Assembly (NCBI GenBank): GCA_003221895.1
Contig: QHUJ01000128.1
Location: 1-52,343, forward strand
Direction of reading: 5' to 3'
From: Gemmatimonadota bacterium
Lineage (GTDB): Bacteria; Gemmatimonadota; Gemmatimonadetes; Gemmatimonadales; GWC2-71-9
Length of the DNA stretch: 52,343 nucleotides
Shown one piece after another: positions 1-8,073 of this stretch. The notes under the pieces were generated by a model, which was not told the origin of the DNA, did no database searches, and worked only from the letters and a program-made list of their open reading frames with translations. Each line of letters starts with the position of its first letter. Within the stretch, counting starts at the first letter, position 1. Both the position numbers and the translations under genes were made by a program.

Positions 1-7
1 CGGCGGA

Positions 8-1051
8 CTAGCGCGTGAGCGCGACGGTCGGCTCCCGATCGGGCGACGATTTCCCCAGGCCGAGGACATGGTGCGCGACGCCGCGCAAGAAGCCGACCCC
101 GTAACCGACGTGAATCGCCAGGAAGGCGATCGGCAGCACGAGCGCGCAGGCGAGCCCGTGTTTGCGAGCGGCTGCGAGGCCACTGCCGATCGACAACGCG
201 GCGTAGCTCCCGGTCATGGCCGCAAAGGCGATCTGAGCGCCATCGAACCACGGGCTCAGCGCGGCGCTCGCTGTCAGGCACAGGATGAAACACGCCGGCA
301 CGAGCTGCCGCAGGTTCATCACACGTCCGACCTTTTTCGCGACGAGCGGCTTGAAGTAGCCGTACTGATACCACATGCGGGCCAGCTGGCCGAGCGACTC
401 GCGCGCGTAGTAGTAGGCGACGACCGACGGCTCGAGCAGCACGCGGCCTCCCTGCTTGTTGAGCCGGAAGTTCAGCTCATCGTCCTGATTGCGCGGCAGC
501 TCCTCGTCGAACAGACCGATGCGCTGAAAGACCTCGGCGCGGAAGCAGCCGAACGCGACCGTATCGACCCAGCGTCGCTCCCGGCTGCCGATGCGGAACC
601 GCGAATTGCCCACGCCGAACGGATGCGAGAGCGCGATGGCGATCGCGCGTCCCACCGCGGTGGGAGTGGCGGGGCGCGTCACGACCACGCCGCCGACATT
701 GTCGGCGCCGGTCTCCGCGAGGGCGGCGATGGAGCGCGGGATGTACTCGGGGGGGTAGACGACGTGGGCATCCATGCGGACGATGATGTCGCCGCGGGCA
801 GCCCGAATCGCCACGTTGAGCGCCGAAGGCGTGATGTGCTTCACGTTGTCGAGCAGGCGCACGCGCGGATCGCGCGCCACATACTCCTCGACGATCGCTC
901 GGGTCCGATCCGAGCTCATCCCGTCGACGACCAATACCTCCATCTGATCATGCGGGTGCTGCGTCGCAAGGATCGAATCGAGGCACGCCCCGATAAAGCG
1001 CTCCTCGTTCAAGCACGGCATGATGACGGAGACGAATGGCGCCGTAGTCAT
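8..1051 (-). CDS. Family 2 glycosyltransferase, membrane-anchored
   Basis: A complete 347-residue GT-A fold glycosyltransferase that should add a sugar from a nucleotide-sugar donor to a lipid-linked acceptor at the inner face of the cytoplasmic membrane. Visible family features are the N-terminal 'VSVIMPCLNEERFI' strand, VVDGMSSDRT (41-50), the DxD-type RMDAH (92-96), and QDDELNFR (189-196), followed by about three C-terminal hydrophobic segments (roughly 250-325). Its ATG overlaps the stop of the upstream ligase gene as ATGA, so it is the fourth gene of a coupled leftward operon. The protein at 11595-12635 is a close paralogue over its full length. Donor and acceptor cannot be told from the sequence. 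Confidence 0.9.
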   Translation of the reverse strand: MTTAPFVSVIMPCLNEERFIGACLDSILATQHPHDQMEVLVVDGMSSDRTRAIVEEYVARDPRVRLLDNVKHITPSALNVAIRAARGDIIVRMDAHVVYPPEYIPRSIAALAETGADNVGGVVVTRPATPTAVGRAIAIALSHPFGVGNSRFRIGSRERRWVDTVAFGCFRAEVFQRIGLFDEELPRNQDDELNFRLNKQGGRVLLEPSVVAYYYARESLGQLARMWYQYGYFKPLVAKKVGRVMNLRQLVPACFILCLTASAALSPWFDGAQIAFAAMTGSYAALSIGSGLAAARKHGLACALVLPIAFLAIHVGYGVGFLRGVAHHVLGLGKSSPDREPTVALTR

Positions 1052-2394
1052 TTGTTGTCGGCGCGTATGACGTGACGAACTTTTCCACTGGAGCTGCGCG
1101 GCAGCTCGGCCACCGGTTCCAGCACGATTTCCAGATCACCCAGACGCTTGCGCAGCCGTTCGACGATGGTCTCGCCGTTCGAGTCGGCGAACTCGGGCGC
1201 GGGCACGAAACGGGCGCGGATGCGCTGCGGCGTCTCCTGCACGATCTGGCTCTGGCGCACCGGGAGACCGTAGAACACGGGATTCAGCCAGAACACCCGC
1301 CGGCCATCCGACGTCACCAGCAGATCGCTCGTTCGTCCTTCGAGTCCCGCGATCATCGGCAGCGTGCGGCCGCAGGGGCACTGCTCCGTCGCCGGCGAGA
1401 GGCGGCCGCGGTCGCCGAGGCGATACCGGATCAACGGCATGGCGTCGTTGACGAGCCCGGTACAAATGAATTCCCCGTCCAGCTCTTCAATCAAGCCGAC
1501 TTCGGGCCACTCATGTAATCCGCGGGACTCGCACTCGCTGGCCGCGGCGACATTCTCCGTGCTGCCGTAGGTCTCCCGGACGGGACAGTCGAACGCGGCG
1601 CTGATGATGTCCCGCTGCGGTTCGACGAGCGGTTCCCCGCTCGTGACCGCGACTTTCATGCGCAGATCAACGCGGCCGGCGCGGAGCACCCCTTGCGCCA
1701 GCGCATACAGGGATGACGTGTAGCCGGTCAGGCAGCGGATCTCGTACCGGGTGAGCGCGTCGAGGTACGCGGGGATCATGTCCTCGGCGAGATGGAACGT
1801 CGACATGTACAGCTCTCGCGCGGCGCCGTTCCAGACCCAGAATGGAGGCCGGCGTTGGTCGAGCGGCGTGACGAGCTGTCCGCCGAGTCGCGCGCAACGA
1901 TCTTCGGGCAGGACGCCATACCAGCGCCGGCTGCGCGCGGCGGCCAACGCATACAAGTGACGCAGCGCGCTGCGGCTCTTTCCGATCGAGAGCGGGGTAC
2001 CGGTGGTTCCGCTGGTCGGCTCCTGGAATACCGCGCCGTGGCCCGACATGAGAAACGCGCGCGGCTGTTGGCGGAGCGCTTCCTTCTCGAGGATCGGCCA
2101 ATTCTCGAGCAGCTCCCAGGACGCGTGATCGCCGGCGCGCCGGCGCGCCTGCCACGCATCGCGATAGTAGGGCACCCGCGTGGCGGCCTGTTCGAGCAAG
2201 GCGGCGACGTGGGATGCTCGCCACGTGCTCCATTGCTCGGCCGACCAATGCTCGCGCTCCAGGGCTTCGGCAACGAGCCGCTCCGAGTCGGCGCCATAGC
2301 GCCAGCGCCGCAGGTAGTAGCCGCGCAACGTGGCCGCCGCCGAGCGAGCCGCCACCGGCAGCCGATGATAGAGACCGAGCAGGAGGTCGGTCAC
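1048..2394 (-). CDS. CapK/PaaK-family adenylate-forming ligase
   Basis: A 448-residue member of the phenylacetate-CoA ligase-like (CapK) branch of adenylate-forming enzymes, which activate a carboxylic acid with ATP. Motifs in order: ATP-binding loop TSGTTGTP (127-134), YGSTE (276-280), RYRLGDR (323-329), a CPCGR cysteine pair just after it, and a C-terminal SSSGKVRH with the expected lysine. I chose the GTG at 2394 because it overlaps the preceding gene's stop as GTGA; an upstream in-frame ATG would lie 40 bp inside that gene. In polysaccharide loci CapK-like proteins are assumed to help put acyl substituents on sugars, but the substrate here is unknown. Confidence 0.85.
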   Translation of the reverse strand: MTDLLLGLYHRLPVAARSAAATLRGYYLRRWRYGADSERLVAEALEREHWSAEQWSTWRASHVAALLEQAATRVPYYRDAWQARRRAGDHASWELLENWPILEKEALRQQPRAFLMSGHGAVFQEPTSGTTGTPLSIGKSRSALRHLYALAAARSRRWYGVLPEDRCARLGGQLVTPLDQRRPPFWVWNGAARELYMSTFHLAEDMIPAYLDALTRYEIRCLTGYTSSLYALAQGVLRAGRVDLRMKVAVTSGEPLVEPQRDIISAAFDCPVRETYGSTENVAAASECESRGLHEWPEVGLIEELDGEFICTGLVNDAMPLIRYRLGDRGRLSPATEQCPCGRTLPMIAGLEGRTSDLLVTSDGRRVFWLNPVFYGLPVRQSQIVQETPQRIRARFVPAPEFADSNGETIVERLRKRLGDLEIVLEPVAELPRSSSGKVRHVIRADNK

Positions 2395-3443
2395 GATCCA
2401 CGGACCCGTTCGGTGATGGCGGCGAGCGGCCACAGTGTCAACCGCAGCGCCGCATCCCAGTCGCCACGGACGAGACTGCGGCCGAGCTGTCGACCTTGAA
2501 TGCGGCCGGTCACCTGGAGTGCCGGGAAGTAAAAACCTTTCTCACGCACGGACGGATATCCCCACTTGCCCGGCGCAAACCGCCGCCGGATCTGCGCGGG
2601 CAGCAAGGCCGTGCCGAGCAGCCGCTCATTGACGAAGTCGACGTAGCTCAGATAACACCCCAGGCCTTCGAGGCCACCGTGCGATCGGGCGGTGGCCACT
2701 ACGTAGTCCCAATCGAGCCGAGGTGTCCGCAGGATTTCGATGGTCTGCACGACGTCGCACAGATGGAATGAGCGCCGCCCCGTCACCTTCTCCAGCCCCT
2801 GCAGGACCAGCTGATCCTCGACCGAGGGAATGCGGAACTCTGTGCCCCCCATGATCACCGCCCGGGCATTGCGGTCGAGTGTTTTCGCAAACGCGGCGTG
2901 CTGGCCCGCGCTTCCCACGCGGCCATGGCGCACGTCGAACACGAGAGCCGATGCCGGGTCTCCCCCCGTGGCGATCGAGTACAGTGTATTCGCAGCGACC
3001 CGAGCCGTGAGGCTTGGCTCCTGGCGCGTGACCGGCAGACCCTCGAACACCAACTGGTCGGTGGCCGAGCTGTCACTGAACACCAGGACATCCACGTCGT
3101 CGCCGACATCCGGAAAGCGCTGCAACGCTTTGGGCGCCATCCAGGCGAGGCCGTGTCTCGCGGCATTCGACTGGATGTGTTGCAGCACCGCAAGCATGGA
3201 ATGTCCCCGAGCCCGCTCCTCGACGGCCGCGCGTACCAGCATCCGCGGCGCTACCCCGCTCGCCATGAATCGATCGGTGACGCGAACGATCACCGTATGA
3301 TGCCGCGCGACACGCTCCATCAACTCCCAGTCCACGCCGTCAAGTGACGGGCGTGCGCGCTCGTCGAGCAGGACGCGAAGCATGAGCTGCGCGTGGGTCG
3401 CCACGGTCGACGCAGGGGGGGCGGGGGCGGGGCGGGTCGTCAT
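2391..3443 (-). CDS. Nucleotidyltransferase-like protein (NTP_transf_5 type)
   Basis: A 350-residue protein resembling the uncharacterised nucleotidyltransferase family often found in exopolysaccharide loci with HPr-kinase-like or AsnB-like partners. The key sign is GDDVDVLVF (114-122), with paired acidic residues in the position that binds metal in polymerase-beta-type nucleotidyltransferases, inside an otherwise helical protein. It is coupled on both sides (ATGA with the GT4 upstream, GTGA with the ligase downstream), so it is made together with glycan-assembly enzymes. The same GDxD arrangement recurs in the N-terminal half of the protein at 19322-20788. Substrate unknown; activity is inferred from the motif only. 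Confidence 0.65.
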   Translation of the reverse strand: MTTRPAPAPPASTVATHAQLMLRVLLDERARPSLDGVDWELMERVARHHTVIVRVTDRFMASGVAPRMLVRAAVEERARGHSMLAVLQHIQSNAARHGLAWMAPKALQRFPDVGDDVDVLVFSDSSATDQLVFEGLPVTRQEPSLTARVAANTLYSIATGGDPASALVFDVRHGRVGSAGQHAAFAKTLDRNARAVIMGGTEFRIPSVEDQLVLQGLEKVTGRRSFHLCDVVQTIEILRTPRLDWDYVVATARSHGGLEGLGCYLSYVDFVNERLLGTALLPAQIRRRFAPGKWGYPSVREKGFYFPALQVTGRIQGRQLGRSLVRGDWDAALRLTLWPLAAITERVRGS

Positions 3444-4705
3444 GAGGACACGAGCGCCGGTATGAGCACCGGGCGAGCAGGCTGATTGGCACCCAGCAGT
3501 GCGGCGAGCCGACGGCCGTTGCGGGTCATATCGAACAGATCTTCGGTGCGGCGTCTGGCACGCTCGGCGAGGCCGGCGCGCAACGCGGCGTCGTCGAGGA
3601 GCCGCGCGATCGCGCTCGCCAGCGCCTGAACATCGCGTGGAGGCACGAGGATGCCGCAGCGGCCATCGTCCAACGCCTCGGGGATGCCGGCCACGCGCGA
3701 TGCGATCACGGGTGTGCCGAGCGCCATCGCCTCACGCAAGACGTTGGGGAGTCCGTCGCCAAGACGGTCCGATGGGTGGACCAGCGCGGTCGCTGCGCTC
3801 ATCGCGTCCCGTACCTCGTCGAACCGGAGCCAGCCGCGAAATGTCACGGCGCTCCCGATCCCCAGGGTTTGCGAGAGGCGTTCGAGTGTGGCGCGCTCCG
3901 GTCCATCGCCGACGATCTCCAGCTCGACGCCGAACCCGCGATCGGCGAGCTGACGCACCGCATGCAGCAGGTAGGCAAAGCCTTTGTCGCGCGCGAGCCG
4001 GCCGACGGCCAGCAGGCGGCGCGCCGGCCGGCCGGATGGCTGGTACGGGAATGCGCTCCCGGCCAGATCCAGTCCGTGATAACACACGTGGATCTTCGGC
4101 GCGAGCGTCGCCGCCGCGTCTGCGTAGCGCTGCAAGATGAAGTCGCGATTGAATGCGCAGCACGTGATGATGTTGTCGGCGTATTCGAGCTTCTGCCGCA
4201 GATAGGCCGGGCGGAAGTAGAGATCGGTGCCGGCGTGCACCCAAATGGAGAACGGCACGCGTCGCCGTTGCAGGCGATGAAACAGATAGGCGCAGGTGCC
4301 GGCGTAGTTGCCCCAATACGCGAGGACGTGGTCGTACCGGTCGCCAAAACGCTCGGCCGCGGCCCACGCTGTGGGCGCGACGTACGCGGTCTTGGCGAGC
4401 GGCATCACGCCATGCGGCAGCGCCGCCAGGGTGGCGGCAATGGTGTCGCGTGCGAAGCGGCCCCGACCGCGCCAACCACCGCGCACGCTCGCCCCCAGAC
4501 TCTCGCGCCAGTCCAGGTGATGCACACGCTCGCGCGGGAGCACCTGATCGAGCGTCGGGTCTGCATACTGCCACATTGCGACGTCGAGCGGGTGGATCGG
4601 AAAGACGTCGACGGAGACACCCGCATCGATCAAGCCCCGCATGTCGCGCTCGAAAAACGTGGCGACACGCGCGGGATATTTGCTCGTGAAGACGGCCAGT
4701 TTCAC
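3440..4705 (-). CDS. Family 4 glycosyltransferase
   Basis: A 421-residue GT-B fold glycosyltransferase, first gene of a four-gene leftward operon. The C-terminal donor-binding half is clear: LLAVGRLARDKGFAYLLHAV, then GLPNVLREAMALGTPVIAS with the family's E-x7-E-like helix that binds the nucleotide sugar. The N-terminal half begins LAVFTSKYPARVATFFERDM, as in GT4 enzymes of colanic-acid-type pathways. There is no signal peptide or membrane span, so it acts in the cytosol or at the membrane surface. Translation starts at a GTG. Upstream lies an activator-type dyad (4856-4873), but I found no sigma-54 element for this gene. Confidence 0.88.
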   Translation of the reverse strand: MKLAVFTSKYPARVATFFERDMRGLIDAGVSVDVFPIHPLDVAMWQYADPTLDQVLPRERVHHLDWRESLGASVRGGWRGRGRFARDTIAATLAALPHGVMPLAKTAYVAPTAWAAAERFGDRYDHVLAYWGNYAGTCAYLFHRLQRRRVPFSIWVHAGTDLYFRPAYLRQKLEYADNIITCCAFNRDFILQRYADAAATLAPKIHVCYHGLDLAGSAFPYQPSGRPARRLLAVGRLARDKGFAYLLHAVRQLADRGFGVELEIVGDGPERATLERLSQTLGIGSAVTFRGWLRFDEVRDAMSAATALVHPSDRLGDGLPNVLREAMALGTPVIASRVAGIPEALDDGRCGILVPPRDVQALASAIARLLDDAALRAGLAERARRRTEDLFDMTRNGRRLAALLGANQPARPVLIPALVSS

Positions 4706-4792
4706 CGGACGACTCGTGGGAAACTGGGTGCCGGGCGCGAATGAGCTTGTGCCATCACGGACTTCGTGAGCAGGACCCGTGCGTGGAGAGCG

Positions 4793-4807
4793 CTAACGTA
4801 ACGTTAG
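4793..4807. repeat. Palindrome between divergent operons
   Basis: A perfect 6-bp inverted repeat, CTAACG-TAA-CGTTAG, 88 bp upstream of the leftward GT4 gene. It could be an operator or a small hairpin in the leader. It occurs once in the intergenic regions I read and has a different sequence and spacing from the TGTNGC-N6-GYNACA dyads, so it would be read by a different protein if it is functional. Confidence 0.4.
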
Positions 4808-4855
4808 GAATTACATGGTCTTACAGATTGCGCACGCACGCCGCGAGGGGTCTGA

Positions 4856-4873
4856 TGTAGCAAAGGCGTTACA
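4856..4873. promoter_or_regulatory. Activator-type dyad, site A
   Basis: TGTAGC-AAAGGC-GTTACA, followed on the right by TCTGCGCG. The same half-sites, spacer length and flank recur at 15764-15789, and with variation upstream of most leftward operons in the window. It lies 151 bp upstream of the leftward GT4 gene and about 140 bp before the riboswitch of the rightward lipoprotein operon, so it could serve either. No -24/-12 element with correct spacing was found on either side. The call as a regulatory site rests on its recurrence. Confidence 0.6.
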
Positions 4874-5012
4874 TCTGCGCGCCACCCGGATGTGGAAATC
4901 CCAGCGCGCCAAGCTGCAACAAAATCAAGGGGTTCCGAGGTATTTCGCACCGGGCCGAGTTGATCTGTGTCACAGTACTGGGTGGGTAGCGCTCCCTACA
5001 TTGGCCCTCGCA

Positions 5013-5103
5013 CGCTGCTCAGAGCAAACCCGTCGAAAGACGGCGACGCAGAGCTACGGGGCTAACGCGGTTGCACGCCGCCATGTCCGCCGGGCCGCCA
5101 GCG
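5013..5103 (+). promoter_or_regulatory. GEMM-I riboswitch (cyclic di-GMP-I class, A20 variant)
   Basis: The leader of the lipoprotein operon matches the GEMM-I aptamer of Vibrio Vc2 closely. P1 pairs CGCTG (5013-5017) with CAGCG (5099-5103). AGAGCAAACC precedes a P2 hairpin CCGTC-GAAA-GACGG (5030-5043) with a GNRA loop. Then come GACGCAGAGC (Vc2 GACGCAAAGC) and GGGGCTAAC. The P3 stem GCGG/CCGC follows at 5067-5070 and 5078-5081. By my alignment the base equal to Vc2 G20 is A and A47 is kept. In GEMM-I RNAs, A20 is the signature of the variants that sense 3',3'-cGAMP or are promiscuous; G20 types sense cyclic di-GMP. The ligand therefore needs testing. Confidence 0.85.
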
Positions 5104-5142
5104 ATCCCATATCGGGTCGACCATGGCGGCCCGGTTCGTTTT
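5090..5142 (+). terminator. Riboswitch-controlled intrinsic terminator
   Basis: CCGGGCCGCCA (5090-5100) pairs perfectly over 11 bp with TGGCGGCCCGG (5124-5134), and TTCGTTTT follows. An inner stem (CGATCCC with CGGGTCG around ATAT) extends the hairpin. The 5' arm of this terminator is the last part of the riboswitch aptamer, including half of P1, so aptamer folding and terminator folding exclude each other. The simplest reading is an ON switch: bound ligand holds the aptamer, the terminator cannot form and the lipoprotein operon is transcribed. Confidence 0.75.
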
Positions 5143-5163
5143 CACTCATCGGGAGAGGCGTGC

Positions 5164-8058
5164 ATGACCGTCACGAACAAGCTGGTCCTCGCGGCCCTAG
5201 GCATTGCTGTATTCGTGTCCTGTGAAAAGGTCGTGGCACCAGGATCGATTTCGCAGTTTGCCCTCTCTCCGAACAGCGTCACCCTGCAGGCCAATCAGAT
5301 AGAAGACTTCACAGCCGTCGGGTACACGAGCACCGGCGACAGCGCCGATGTCGCCGTCACGTGGACCGCGACGGGCGGCACCGTGGACGCGACCGACAAC
5401 GGGCGGCGGCATTACGGGCACTATCACAGCGCCGCTTGCGGCGTCTTCCACGTGGTCGCCACCAGCCATCCGGGAAACCTCTCCGACAGCGCCATCGTGA
5501 CGGTGGCGGGGTGTAATGTGTCGGTCGCCTCGGTCGCCGTGAGTCCATCGAGCGGCACTGTGGCCGTCAATCAATCCGTGCACCTCAGCGCGACGCCGAA
5601 GGACGCCAACGGCAACGCGCTGTTCGGACGTGCGATTGCCTGGTCGAGCAGCAACACCTCCGTGGCCGTGGCCGACGTCAACGGCAACGTGACCGGTCTG
5701 GCGCCTGGATCAGCGGCGATTACGGCGACAAGCGAAGGGCAGAGTGGCACGGCGGCGATCACGGTGACGGACGTCGCCGTTGCCTCCGTGGCAGTCTCGC
5801 CGGCCTCCGCCAGCGTTGCGGCGGGAAGTACGGTGCAGCTCACCGCGACACCCAAAGACGCGAACGGCAATACCCTCTCAGGTCGAGTCGTGACGTGGTC
5901 GAGCAGCAACACCGCGGCCGCGGTCGTCAACGCGAGCGGTCTGGTGACGGGTATCGCGGCTGGTTCGGCGACGATTACGGCGACGAGCGAAACGAAGACC
6001 GGTACGGCGGCGATCACGGTGACGGCCGTCCCCGTTGCCTCCGTGTCCGTCTCGCCGGCCTCCGCCAGCGTTGCGGCGGGGAATACGGTGCAGCTCACCG
6101 CGACACCCAAAGACGCGAACGGCAATACCCTGTCAGGTCGAGTCGTGACGTGGTCGAGCGACAACACCGCAGCCGCGACCGTCAACGCGAGCGGTCTGGT
6201 GACGGGTATCGCGGCTGGTTCGGCGACGATCACGGCGACGAGTGAAGGGCACAGCGGTACCGCGGCGATTACCGTCACGGCCTCATCGGGTGGGTTGTGC
6301 ACCACCAGCACGACCTCCTTCCAGAACGCCGCATTCGACGTCCAGTCCGGCTCGTTCACGGCCGCCTTCGACGCCACCCCGAACGGGGCGGGCATCGATG
6401 CCCTGACGGGCCTGTCACAGGGCGCGGCGGCGACGTACACGGACCTGGCCGTGATCGTCCGCTTCAACTCGAGCGGCGCCATCGACGCCCGCAACGGCGG
6501 CGCGTATGCGGCGGACAACGCGATCCCGTACAGCTCCGGCACCAGCTATCACTTCCGCGTCGTGGTCGACGTCTCGAGTCACACCTACTCGGTGTACGTG
6601 ACCCCGTCGGGTGGCAGTGAGCAGACCGTCGGCAGCGGCTACGCATTCCGCAGCGAGCAGAGCGCCGTGACATCGCTCGGCAACTGGACGCTGACCGCGC
6701 TATCGGGCGCTCACACCGTTTGCAACTTCGGGATCACCGGCTCCGCGCCGCCCGCGCCGGTGGCCACGGTGAGCGTGTCGCCCGCGTCGGCGACGATCAA
6801 TGACGGGCAGACGCAGCAGCTGTCGGCGACTCCCCGGGACTCGAACGGTACCCAGCTCTACGGGCGGGTCGTGACGTGGTCGAGCAACAACACCGCGGCT
6901 GCCACAGTGAGCAGCAGCGGGCTCGTGAGCGGCATCGCCGCGGGCTCCGCGACGATTACGGCGACGAGCGAAGGAAAGAACGGCACCTCGGCCATCACCG
7001 TGGTGCACATGCCGGTTGCGTCGCTGACCGTCACGCCCGCTTCCGCCAGTGTTTCGGCGGGCAGCACGGTACAGCTCACCGCGACACCGCGGGACGCCAA
7101 CGGCAACGCGTTGGTCGGGCGGACCGTCACGTGGTCGAGCAACACCACGGCCGCCGCGACGGTGAATGGCAGCGGGCTCGTTACGGGCGTCGCGGCCGGC
7201 TCGGCGACGATTACGGCGACGAGCGAGGGGCAGAGCGGGACGTCCGCGGTTACCGTGACGCCCCCCGGCACCTCGCAGTTCGGGCATGTCTTCATCGTGA
7301 CCGAGGAGAACACCGATTACGCGTCAGTCACGAGCTCGAATATGCCGTACCTCATGGGGCTGGCGGCGCAATACGGGCTGGCGACGCAGTACTACGCCAA
7401 CACCCACCCATCGATCGGCAACTACTTCGAGCTGGCGACGGGCCAGGTTCTGACGAACGACGACGGCTCGTCGGTGATCGAGAATGTGCCGAACATCGTG
7501 CGCAGTCTCGTGAGCGCCGGGAAGACGTGGAAGTCGTACGCGGAGAGCATTCCCAACGCCTGCTTCCTCGGCGGCGATACGGGGAACTACGCTCGCAAGC
7601 ACAACGTCTTTGCCCTGCTGTCGGATGTGGCGAACGATCCGACGGGACAGGCGTGCAACATCGTGCCCTTTACGCAATTCGCGACGGATCTGGCGAGCGG
7701 TACGTTGCCGGCCTTCTCGAACATCGTGCCGGACCTCTGCAATGACGCGCACGATTGCTCGTTGACGACGGCCGACACCTGGCTGCGGACGAACATCGGG
7801 CCGCTGCTCGCCAACGCGACGTTCCAGCAGGATGGTCTGTTGATCATCGTGTTCGACGAGTCTGGCGGTGACAACGCCAACGGCGGCGGCCGCATCGTCT
7901 GGGTGGCGGTGAGCTCCAAGTCGAAGCCTGGCTACCAGTCGACCACGCTGTACCAGCACCCGAGCACCCTGCGGCTGATCCTGAAGGCGCTGGGTGTGAC
8001 GTCATATCCCGGCGCGGCCGCCACGGCGCCGGACATGAGCGAGTTCTTCAACCCATAA
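5164..8058 (+). CDS. Large BIG2 lipoprotein with lectin-like and phosphoesterase domains
   Basis: A 964-residue exported lipoprotein: a short hydrophobic signal ends in the lipobox FVSC with Cys20. Domains in order are an Ig-like module (about 24-110), three BIG2-type repeats (about 118-375), a concanavalin-A-like jelly-roll region (about 377-529), two more BIG2 repeats (about 530-700), and a C-terminal phosphoesterase of the acid-phosphatase/phospholipase C type (about 701-964; HVFIVTEEN, then YYANTHPSIGNYFELATGQ). It probably stands off the outer membrane and acts on or binds surface glycan or lipid. The ATG at 5164 has GGGAGAGG 6 bp upstream; the earlier in-frame ATG at 5071 lies inside the riboswitch. 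Translation of this operon should follow the riboswitch state. Confidence 0.88.
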   Translation: MTVTNKLVLAALGIAVFVSCEKVVAPGSISQFALSPNSVTLQANQIEDFTAVGYTSTGDSADVAVTWTATGGTVDATDNGRRHYGHYHSAACGVFHVVATSHPGNLSDSAIVTVAGCNVSVASVAVSPSSGTVAVNQSVHLSATPKDANGNALFGRAIAWSSSNTSVAVADVNGNVTGLAPGSAAITATSEGQSGTAAITVTDVAVASVAVSPASASVAAGSTVQLTATPKDANGNTLSGRVVTWSSSNTAAAVVNASGLVTGIAAGSATITATSETKTGTAAITVTAVPVASVSVSPASASVAAGNTVQLTATPKDANGNTLSGRVVTWSSDNTAAATVNASGLVTGIAAGSATITATSEGHSGTAAITVTASSGGLCTTSTTSFQNAAFDVQSGSFTAAFDATPNGAGIDALTGLSQGAAATYTDLAVIVRFNSSGAIDARNGGAYAADNAIPYSSGTSYHFRVVVDVSSHTYSVYVTPSGGSEQTVGSGYAFRSEQSAVTSLGNWTLTALSGAHTVCNFGITGSAPPAPVATVSVSPASATINDGQTQQLSATPRDSNGTQLYGRVVTWSSNNTAAATVSSSGLVSGIAAGSATITATSEGKNGTSAITVVHMPVASLTVTPASASVSAGSTVQLTATPRDANGNALVGRTVTWSSNTTAAATVNGSGLVTGVAAGSATITATSEGQSGTSAVTVTPPGTSQFGHVFIVTEENTDYASVTSSNMPYLMGLAAQYGLATQYYANTHPSIGNYFELATGQVLTNDDGSSVIENVPNIVRSLVSAGKTWKSYAESIPNACFLGGDTGNYARKHNVFALLSDVANDPTGQACNIVPFTQFATDLASGTLPAFSNIVPDLCNDAHDCSLTTADTWLRTNIGPLLANATFQQDGLLIIVFDESGGDNANGGGRIVWVAVSSKSKPGYQSTTLYQHPSTLRLILKALGVTSYPGAAATAPDMSEFFNP
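5779..6288 (+). repeat. Two near-identical 255-bp BIG2 units
   Basis: Within the lipoprotein gene, the units starting at 5779 and 6034 are almost identical at DNA level (exactly 85 codons each). For example, the stretch through GACACCCAAAGACGCGAACG is shared without change. The other BIG2 units in the gene have diverged much more, so this pair is a recent duplication or has been homogenised by gene conversion. Confidence 0.8.
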
Positions 8059-8073
8059 CGAATTGGAACGACC

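Noticed and set aside
5071-5163. In-frame ATG that would extend the first lipoprotein by 31 residues
   Set aside because: It lies inside the riboswitch aptamer and terminator and would put charged residues before the signal peptide; the ATG at 5164 has a good ribosome site and starts the signal peptide.
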